A DNA stretch of 64,000 bases from Tritrichomonas musculus (Eukaryota > Parabasalia > Tritrichomonadida > Tritrichomonadidae): the NCBI GenBank assembly GCA_039105265.1, contig JAPFFF010000002.1, positions 2,356,001-2,420,000 of the forward strand, written 5' to 3'. The position numbers and the translations under genes are program-made. Under the pieces are notes generated by a model. That model was given only the letters and a program-made list of their open reading frames with translations, was not told the origin of the DNA and made no database searches. Every line of letters begins with the position of its first letter. Position 1 is the first letter of the stretch. Of the stretch, positions 8,459 through 17,455 are shown in pieces.

Positions 8459-11093
8459 CAGTGTAGTGAAAGTATTCATCCCTGTTACCTTCCTGGTAAA
8501 TTGTTTTTGTCTTTCTTAGGAATGCTTTCACTGTGCTTACTGTAAAGTCTGCATTCATCTTGAAGCATGGCTGGCCTTTGGTTAAATCAAAGGTTTGTTC
8601 ATTGCCTTCATACATGTGCTTATATAGAGCCATATAGTCACCACCAAACTTAGTCTCACAGGCATGCTTAATAGAATTCCATGTTAGCCCTTTACCGCGT
8701 ATCATATAGTCTACCTGTCCTGTAGAATCTGTAAGCTTATCGATGTAGAGTTTCTTCATGAGGAACATTGATTCTACGGCCTTAGGTATTTCATCATGAC
8801 CATTTATTGTCGGAAAATCTGAGTGGAATTGCCCCAACTGGGAACTGATAAGCTCTCGGCCATATTTCTCTTTGAATGCAGCAGTAAGTCTGCTTAAGTC
8901 TTCTACTTCAATGTGCATTGAATCTGTATCTTGGTAGTAGATATGACAGCCAATATCGTATGCAAGGCACATTACACGATTCATTATTCTCTTGGACATG
9001 CTCAATATCTGGATTCCTAACAGGCTGAAGTTGAAGTCTTTATCGATTGGTTTACGTACCTTTATGTCGTATATGTCACTATTGTTTAGCTTCGTTGCTT
9101 CAATTATGCTCGTGTAATGCCTCATCCAGAATTTATCGAAGTCATCTCCTTCACGCACGTATCTATGCTCGAACTCTATTGGTTTCTGTATTGTCTTTCC
9201 ATAGCAAGAATTCATGATTAACTTATAGATGTTCTGTAATGGATTGCCTTGTTGTTTGTATTCAAGCCTCTTATTGAATATCTCTTTGATTACTTTCTGG
9301 ATGCTGTAATCTCTCTTTCCTGCCCAGTAGTAACCGCGAACGAACTCGAATTCTATCTTCTGGAACTCTATAAGGTCCTCTAACATGATATTATCTACGA
9401 CCATAGTAAGGTTTTCATCAGGCTCTAACTTGTCTTCATTCAGGTTTAGTCCATCAGGTGTCTTTCTGACTATTAATGGGAATGCATAATGTTTATTCAC
9501 TTTAGTTATTCTGATTTCTACTATGTACGCTCCCTGCCTCGATAAGAATTCCATATTAAGCTTATCCTCTGGTATTACTTCTGGTAGACCTTCAACGGTA
9601 TAACATTCAGCCATTGCACTAGGGTATAAACTAACAGCATCGAAGTCACTTAATGGTTTCGTTGTGTGCCATTTCTTATTGTATACAGTCATACATCTTC
9701 CACCATAGACAGCTTGAGAGCAAAACTTTCTGACTATTCCACCGACTTTGTACAGGTTCTTATTGGGATAGTATACACGCCTGTTGAAGACTTCATTGGC
9801 CAGTGATGAGATACTAACGAACTCGAACGGGTCGATATTGAATTCTTTCTTGAAGTCGTTACGGAACTTGTTGAAGCCTTGACGTAAGATGTTGACATCT
9901 TGCTTGCAGTAGAATGAACAATAAAGCCACATATCGAATTCATTCTCGCCTTTCCTGCATCCTTCTATGCTATCTATGTTCTCGTTAAATATCTTGTAGT
10001 CATCTTCCTTCCAGACCCTATCTTCATTCATTCCTGCTTCAGATATGATTCCTATTGCACCTGATTCGAGTCGTTCAAGTGTGTAGTATTTATACGGAAA
10101 CAGTTCTTTCTTTACGCCTTTAATACCGAACATCTTAGGGAAATCATTGAGCTTGCTGGGAATAACTGGATAGGAATCCTTAAATGTTATCTTTTTTCCT
10201 TTGTATATGATTTTTGCTTTCATGGTCTTTGTGCCCTTAATGATAGAAGATGTAATGCCGAAACCGGCAAACATTCTGATATCGTATGCGAGGTTATGGA
10301 AGTAGACAACAGCACCATCTGGGAGATAGTTTAACATGTGTACATTACAGTCTCTGCCTTTGAATACCCTAGAGTACTTTTCTGTTCCTTTCATGTCCTG
10401 TACGACACACATAAACGGCACGTGAATATCACCACTTACGTCTGCTTCGAAGTCTGCATACCAGTATGACGGTGGCGCTTTATCTTTCTGTTTCTTATAT
10501 ACTTTCGGTTCTATGAGTTGCGTACAGAACTCTGGATTGTACTCTAACGATATCTCATTCATGTCCTTTTCTATTTCTTTATAGTATATCGTATTGAGTA
10601 TCATATACTGGCCCCAGTTGATGTGTTGGAAGAAGCCTTGTTTCATGAGCTCTCTGACCAGATTTGATGCCTTAATGTATGTTCTACCAGGTATTACTTT
10701 CTTATCCTTTATTTCTTTGTTATACATATTCTCTTTAGCTTCTTCATTGTTACTATTAGCGATTTCTCTCAGATGTTTTATATAGTAGTTGCTGAAAGGA
10801 GTTACTTCCTCGATGAAGAAGTGCTGACCGTTAATGCACATATTATGTGTTCTGTTAGGTGCTGCATTCTCTACTCCAATATAGCTCTTATATTTACCAT
10901 CTGTCATTACCTTAACAGTTTGTTTCTTGTTTCTTCCTGCATATTCATCATCGATATATGTTATATGCAAATGCATCTTGAATTCGTTTGCGATTGCCTC
11001 TAAATGCTTCTGTGATAAGTATCTGCTCTTGATTCTCATTCTGATTTTGTCTAGTTCTGCTTCGGTGTAGCATCCAGTTTGTTTTAATGCGTA
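8451..11093 (-). pseudogene. Outer Maverick DNA polymerase B, larger piece left of the inner element
   Basis: Protein-primed family B polymerase. In the 862-residue open frame ending at 8451 I see Exo I (YADFEAD, ~196), Exo II (FHNLAYDIRMF, ~249), Exo III (CKQDVN), motif A (DFDAVSLYPSAM), motif B (IMNSCYGK) and motif C (YQDTDSMH). This would replicate the element from terminal-protein-primed ends. The other part of the gene lies at 34105-35088, because the inner Maverick inserted within it. It differs strongly from the polymerases of the inner and third elements and lacks their HNH-like module. Confidence 0.85.
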
Positions 11094-11144
11094 TACGAAA
11101 GTAGTAATGGTCTGTGCGACGTGACCACCTATTAACTACTGGAA

Positions 11145-11295
11145 TACCTTGCCCAGCATACCTTGCAAGCCAACAAGCTCAGGTATAAAAAATCAGGTAT
11201 GTTTACTTGTTATTGTTTTTAGTCGTGTTTTCATTACCAACCTATACATTTGAATAATTTTCTGGAACCCTTTATCAACTCATTATGTTTTGATA
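11145..11295 (+). promoter_or_regulatory. 151-bp upstream module, copy 1 (left end)
   Basis: Shares about 97% sequence with 12097-12247. It begins TACCTTGCCCAGCATACCTTGC and ends at the TTTTGATA before the first terminal-repeat gene. Because each terminal-repeat gene has one copy directly upstream, it may be a promoter or another 5' control module. Mirrored copies lie in the right terminal repeat. Confidence 0.5.
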
Positions 11296-11355
11296 CGCTA
11301 GATAGATTTGCAAAATTATTTTTATTTTTATTTTTCATTTTATACAGTACTAAAC

Positions 11356-12048
11356 ATGACCACACAAACTACTATTAGCACCATTATTTCTTCAAATCAA
11401 CAAATAGATGGTAATTACACAAATGAACAAATTAATGAATATTTTCAAGAGAACAATTGTACTATACTACGATTTCCTAAGAACGGCTATTTAGAAAATA
11501 CTTTAACATTCTATCGTAATGACGACCCTAGTAGAATAATGTACACAACACTAGGAAGATTTGTAAGAAATCCAAATAAATTATACCCAAAAGACTATGG
11601 TTATATGCGTAAAAATAACATAATACTAACAGAGACAAAAGAACAAAGATTAGAAAAACAAAGACAAGCATATGAAAACGAATTACAAGAATCTATGAAA
11701 CAAGAAGATTGTATACTGACTTCCAAATATGAAGGTTCTGGTAAACATGTACACTATACATATAACAATTTTGATTACAGAGTAACACCAGCGAATTGGA
11801 AAGCAGGAGCAAGACCACATAAAGCAAAATGCATAAGATATACACATGAGCATATAGCACAGTTGTTTGCACAAGAAGGTTGTAAACTATTATCACAATA
11901 CCAGAATCAAAAATCAAAACTCACTTATGAATATAAAGGACGAACCTTCCAAGTTGTTTATAATGATTGGAAATTCTATCATAGTCGTCCACATTTAGGA
12001 CAAGTTCATACTTACTTCACAGAGGAACTTGATAGAGAATTTAATTAA
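11356..12048 (+). CDS. Terminal-repeat protein 1, three tandem modules (left copy)
   Basis: 230 residues from MTTQTTISTII. An in-frame ATG lies 48 nt upstream at 11308, but an Inr-like TCATT with A at 11337 sits 19 nt before this ATG, so the later start is preferred. The protein looks like three related ~55-residue units, each with a pattern like E-x-C-x-hydrophobic, a Tyr-rich strand, then Trp and Arg-Pro-His: NNCTILRFPKN, EDCILTSKYEG with NWKAGARPH, and EGCKLLSQYQN with DWKFYHSRPH. No known family is recognised. It is present identically in the right terminal repeat, so the element carries two copies. Confidence 0.65.
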   Translation: MTTQTTISTIISSNQQIDGNYTNEQINEYFQENNCTILRFPKNGYLENTLTFYRNDDPSRIMYTTLGRFVRNPNKLYPKDYGYMRKNNIILTETKEQRLEKQRQAYENELQESMKQEDCILTSKYEGSGKHVHYTYNNFDYRVTPANWKAGARPHKAKCIRYTHEHIAQLFAQEGCKLLSQYQNQKSKLTYEYKGRTFQVVYNDWKFYHSRPHLGQVHTYFTEELDREFN

Positions 12049-12096
12049 AAAAGCAATTATTATTTTTGTATTATGACCATCTAATAATTTTACTCG

Positions 12097-12247
12097 TACC
12101 TTGCCCAGCATACCTTGCAAGCCAACAAGCTCAGGTATAAAAAATCAGGTATGTGTACTTGTTATTGTTTTTACCCGTGTTTCCATTACCAACCTATACA
12201 TTTGAATAATTTTCTGGAACCCTTTATCAACTCATTATGTTTTGATA
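12097..12247 (+). promoter_or_regulatory. 151-bp upstream module, copy 2 (left end)
   Basis: Second copy of the module at 11145-11295, with a handful of substitutions. It lies directly upstream of terminal-repeat gene 2. Confidence 0.5.
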
Positions 12248-12324
12248 GGATAACTAAGTTTTTACAATTTTTCAAAAATTATATTTTTTTAAAAATTTTT
12301 TATTTTTTATTTCCACTACATATA

Positions 12325-12723
12325 ATGGAAGCCTTCGCTAATTATGCTGCTAAACAACTCCGTACATATGGATCAGATATGTATAACCTTTTTGCTGACA
12401 TTTGTGATAAAGTCATTGATGGTGACCGTGATGCTATTGATGTTGTTGAACCCTTTATTGTAGACGCACAAATGGATATATTCAGAAATCAGCATCACTT
12501 ATACATATCTTTTCATGATGAAAATGCTGCTTTTCGTGAGTATGGAGAAATATTTGATTACTATATTGATGAGCTTACTGGTGATTACAATGATTATGGC
12601 ATGCCTTATCACTTTCCAAAGAAGTTTTACGATGAGGTATGGGAATTCTTCCAATGCACTGATGAAGGAAAGAAATGTATGAATGAATTCAATCCAAACA
12701 CTGATAAGGTACAGGAAATTTAA
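12325..12723 (+). CDS. Terminal-repeat protein 2, acidic (left copy)
   Basis: About 132 residues from MEAFANYAAKQLRTYGSDMY, strongly acidic and helical, with an aromatic-rich C-terminal half (YHFPKKFYDEVWEFFQC). The frame stays open upstream to 12115, but that part translates the 151-bp module and low-complexity sequence, so the start at 12325 is preferred. No family is recognised. It is duplicated exactly in the right terminal repeat. Placement at the very ends suggests an accessory or terminus-related role; this is speculation. Confidence 0.6.
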   Translation: MEAFANYAAKQLRTYGSDMYNLFADICDKVIDGDRDAIDVVEPFIVDAQMDIFRNQHHLYISFHDENAAFREYGEIFDYYIDELTGDYNDYGMPYHFPKKFYDEVWEFFQCTDEGKKCMNEFNPNTDKVQEI

Positions 12724-12806
12724 TTAAAAAAGCGATTATTATTTTTGTATTTTAAATATTTTAAATATTTTAATTTTATTCTTATACAAAACGAACCAAA
12801 CGCCAA

Positions 12807-15800
12807 ATGACAAATTTAATACCAGAAACATTATTCAATTTGGATACAGAAACAATAACCAAATTCATTGCGATTCTGAACACTAAATTAAATGCTAATA
12901 TTATTATTGACCAAGACAACAATATAAATATTACAAGGCTATGTAAATATTTCAACGACAATAATGCTTACAATATTCTTCTTGGTGATATTAAGCCTGA
13001 TGAATTAGCTCCTACAGATGTTATTGATGAAGTTACCATTAATAATTACATTGATGAAGTTATCAAACAAAACCAACAACGAATAACAACAATAATTAAT
13101 ACACCTGAAGTAAATGAACCAGAAAACGAAGAACTGTACGAGTACCTTAAGAAAAATGGTCAACAATTCACTAGTAAGCATAATGATTTTCTAATAGTTA
13201 ATTTTCCAAATGATTTCGATAGAGCAGTAGCAGCTTTGCAAGCATATGACTACCCAGAAGCTTTGGTTAAAGAACGTAATGATTATGGTAAACCTATTAT
13301 TACATACTATTTCAATGAAATATCATCTCTAGCAAACATATATGATGCCTTGCTTCATGTTTACCAAAGTGAACTAAAACCATTTAAAATACATTTTCAA
13401 CTTTCAGGAGTCTTTGAAACAAGTACCTTTGACTTTGAAACTTATGAAGAAAAATATGATTATGAGGCTAGAGAGATCAGATGGCAAAACTACAAATCTG
13501 CCATACCAATTATAGTAAAAGATGAACGCAACCTTGATGAATGCAAAATGTATATAGAAACTGTGCTAAACAGCTATGAAACAACTTCATCAAACAATAA
13601 ACTAACAATTGTACACTCAATATCCTTTACGATATCGAGAATGCGTAAGGTTACAGGTCATATCAAAGATCTTCCAGAAATATTCAAGAAGAGTAATAAT
13701 TATATAATTGTTGATGATGAAGATGATAATTTATGTTGGTATCGATTTCTTGCTTGTTGTATGTTCCCTGAATTGACTAATACAACCAAATACGACATCA
13801 AACATCGTACTAAACGTGCCAAGAAACTGCTACTTGAGGAATATGGAATAACTTATACAACAAAAATACCAAAGCATGCACAAACAATATTGGACAATTT
13901 TCAAGGAGTAACAATGGAGGAAATGAAAGAATTAGCCGAAAAACATAAAATCAACATAAACATATATGAATACAACAATGACAAACAATATGACTTACAG
14001 GAACAATGGTATTTCAACAAAGATTACACAACTTATTCAGCCTTATTATTTACCAAAGACCTTACTGTTCATATTATGTTTATCAAAGATGCTGAAAAAC
14101 TTACTGCAATTCATGTTTGCCCAAAATGCAATTCTTATGTTCATTACGGGCATAGCAATATCAAACGTTTCGATGATCATGTCAAACATTGTGATGGTAA
14201 GTATAAGAAACAATTTGTACCAGCCAAGGAAGCATTACCATATTGTCCACATATTTTAAACAATCCTGTCTATGAGTATTGTCTTGCACACGGTCTACCA
14301 TGGAAACCGAATATCTATTACATAACATATGACTTTGAAACAATGGAACAAGTTGTAAATACAGAAGCCAGTAAATCAACTATTATCAATACACGGCTCT
14401 TACCATTATCAGTTTCCTCATGCGTAAAGTCCGCTTCTGGCTTAACGACAAAGCATTTTAGTTTACAGGATAACAAAGATTTCATTCCATTATGGCTTGA
14501 TTGGCTTTTTGAACAATCATTAATTGTATACAAAGACAAACAACAATACTCATGTGTACCTGAAAAGATAGACAACAATATAACTACCATAACGGTATTT
14601 GGTTTCAATTCTTCAAGATTTGATAGTAATCTATTCAAACAATATCTTAATGCCTCTCATTGGAAAATTGAATCAAATAGCATCATTGGAACATTATCAT
14701 CACTAAAACAATTCATACTTACTTCAACTAAATATCCAACCAAACTTCGTTTTATAGATGCTCAAGCTTTTGTTGCCGGTGGAACATTAAAGCAATTTGG
14801 TGTTGACTTTGGAGGTGAAACCAATAGTGACAAGGGGGTCTTTCCGTATGAGGTCCTCAATAGTGATAATTACAATGAAGTTTTATCTTCAACAGAACCA
14901 TTTGCTTATGATGACTTCTATAGTTATTTGAACCAACGAAACCCATTATCTAAGGAAGATTATGCAGAATATGTAAATGATTGCAAGAACTACAAAAATA
15001 GATGGGATTACTTACTAGCTTATAATGATAATGATGTAGAAATGATGATTAAGCCAATTGACAATCTTATTGCTATGAACGCTGAATATAATGTGGACAT
15101 GATATCAAACTTATCATTATCAAAGTGTTCAGCATGTATCAAGTACGCTCTTGCTTATAAAGATTTTGATCCAAACACTGAATACGACATAATTAACAAA
15201 GAAAATTCCTTCAAACCAACAATCAAATGGTGGAAATATAAATGTGACTGTTATTACAAGCAAGATCAAAAATATAATCAAACCCATAGTAATAACATGC
15301 GAAATCTTGACAAATGTATATCAGTTTCTGATTTTGATGAATTTATGAAAATGTACAATAATGGTTGTTGCCATTTATGTAAGGAACATTTTACAAACGT
15401 AAACAAACCAACACTTGATAGAATTGATAACGATATTGGACATGAATTGAGCAATTGCAAACTCGCTTGTGTAGAATGTAATAAGCTCCGTAAACGTGAT
15501 GACCCAAAAATAACCTCATTAAGAATTCAGTTGAAGAAGTTTTGTAAACTAAATCATTTACCTACTCTCATTAACGATGAACAAGAATATTATAGTTTAC
15601 GAAATAACATAACAGGAGGACTATCAAACGTACAGCATAGATATAATATTAAAGGTGAAACACATATTAATAAGTTTAGGTACGATGCAATCAATAATAA
15701 AGTTCTTTCGTACGACACTCCAAATATAATGACACATGTTGTTGGAGTTGATTTTAATAGTTTGTACCCTTCATCGTTTTCTTCTACAAAACATGATTTC

Positions 15801-17100
15801 AATAAATATCATGGTGGAATTATGTACATGCCAGGCAGTTTCGTACGCAGAATCGATGTTAAAGACAACCAATCAAAACAAAAGGCAATAGACATTATAA
15901 CTAGCAAAACAAGATTCCAACCAAATCCAAAACACTTATTCATAGCAAAAGTAAAGTTAGTGTGCCCAGCAAGTAAGATCAATTACTTCATTAATTTTCC
16001 TCCAGTCTTCAGAAACATCAACATCAAAAATGAGGAATCGGTAATAGGAACTTATATGTACTCTTATCTTCAAGAGCATAAACTAGCCTCATTAGACAAA
16101 GAAGAACGCAAACTTACTATGTTACTTGACACTTATGGAGAATATATGACATTTAGCAATTACTATTTATGGTTCTTACTTGATCATGGCTTAGTGCTAG
16201 AGGATGTAAAGAGTGTCTCAATTTATGAAGCTCATACAGGATTTCGTGAATTTGTTACTACATTCATGAAGAAACGACAAGATATTATTGCTGGGAAGTC
16301 AAATGGTAATGAAAAGTTTTACAAGATTAGTATGAATGGTTCGTATGGTTACGATGGAATGAACACTGAGAAGTTTTGTAAAGTAAAAATATGTGATACT
16401 AGCAAAGCTTATCAGTATATTATTTCACAAACGTACGTGAATGGTGCTCAATTAAATGATGATCTCTTTATTATTCAACAACAACCAAAAACTTATCATT
16501 GCACTACCTGCTTACAAGAATCATTTTGGACATTAGATAATGCTAAATTCTGGTACTGCACCTAGGTGCTTGGACATGAATAGACTTCATTTAACTTCTT
16601 TGGACACTGATTCATATTACTGGGCTGTAGCAGGTGAACCTTCAAAAGGTATTGACCAAGAATTTAAATATATCATCAAAGATCATGAATTTTATAATAA
16701 ACACATTTACAAGTTCATGCCGAATACAGATTTGCATAGTATTTATGATGAAAAGAAGATATTAGGATTGTGCGTGGAGAAGTTTGGAGAAAACCAAATT
16801 GCACTTGCACCAAAATGCTACACAATATGGAATAATGACGGACAAACAAAATCACTAAAGTTGAAAGGCGTTAGTCTAAAGAAAAATAATATTGTACATG
16901 AAGACTACAACGATATCGTTTTGAAAAAATCAATTAAAGTTGGTAAGAACATTAACTTACAAATGAAAAGCGGTGTTATGTCAAAGGTTACTGTTAACAA
17001 AAATGCTTTAACAGGACTTCATACAAAAATGATAGTATTAGAGAATCAAGCTTGTTTACCTTTCATTACTGGACTCACTGCAAAAGATTATTCTTATTAA
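12807..17100 (+). pseudogene. Inner Maverick DNA polymerase B with an embedded HNH-like module
   Basis: Protein-primed family B polymerase with a long N-terminal region. Landmarks: Exo I (TYDFETMEQ), Exo II (GFNSSRFDSNLF), Exo III (YNDNDVEMM), an HNH-like Cys/His module (CHLCKEHF ... LDRIDNDIGH ... ACVECNKLRKRDD, nucleotides ~15366-15510), motif A (VDFNSLYPSSF), motif B (SMNGSYGYDG) and motif C (LDTDSYYW). The N-terminal part holds an OTU-like looking DDNLCWYRFL block and a two-Cys block CPKCNSYV; I do not assign these. It is closely related to the third element's polymerase and very different from the outer one. Broken, about one break. It lies just inside the left terminal repeat. Confidence 0.85.
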
Positions 17101-17152
17101 AAAATTCATTCTTATTTTTGTTTTTTGTTTTTTATTTTTATTTTAAACAGTA

Positions 17153-17455
17153 ATGTCAAACGAACAAGAAATAATAAAAGAGTTATTAGAAATCAAGCAG
17201 TTATTAAATCGCTTATTAGACAAACCAAAAATAACTAAACAGAGAACAGCTCCATTCAACAAAAGCAAAAATATGAATGATGAACAAAGAAAACAAGTTA
17301 TGGAGTATATACAAAATGAAGATAACAAAAATGAAATAACAAAGCTACCAAAGCACAAACAAATCTCATATGTCAGACGAGAACTCAAAGAAAAATATAA
17401 CATCAATCTTTCAATTTATGTGACTGACAAACTAGTTAACAAAATTATGCCTTAA
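17153..17455 (+). CDS. Small lysine-rich inner-Maverick protein
   Basis: 100 residues. The N-terminus (MSNEQEIIKELLEIKQLLNR) reads as a short coiled coil with Leu/Ile heptads, followed by a basic middle and a helical C-terminus. It follows the polymerase on the same strand and overlaps the convergent fibre gene end by 11 bp. No family is recognised. A TATTTTTG motif lies at 17113-17120 after the polymerase stop. Confidence 0.55.
   Translation: MSNEQEIIKELLEIKQLLNRLLDKPKITKQRTAPFNKSKNMNDEQRKQVMEYIQNEDNKNEITKLPKHKQISYVRRELKEKYNINLSIYVTDKLVNKIMP

Larger units (their letters stand above)
11100..12752 (+). repeat. Inner Maverick left terminal inverted repeat (gene-bearing)
   Basis: 1,653 bp, exactly mirrored by 32452-34104: position sums are constant at 45204 across the repeat, so there are no indels. 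It holds two genes, each preceded by a copy of a 151-bp module (11145-11295 and 12097-12247). Confidence 0.92.
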
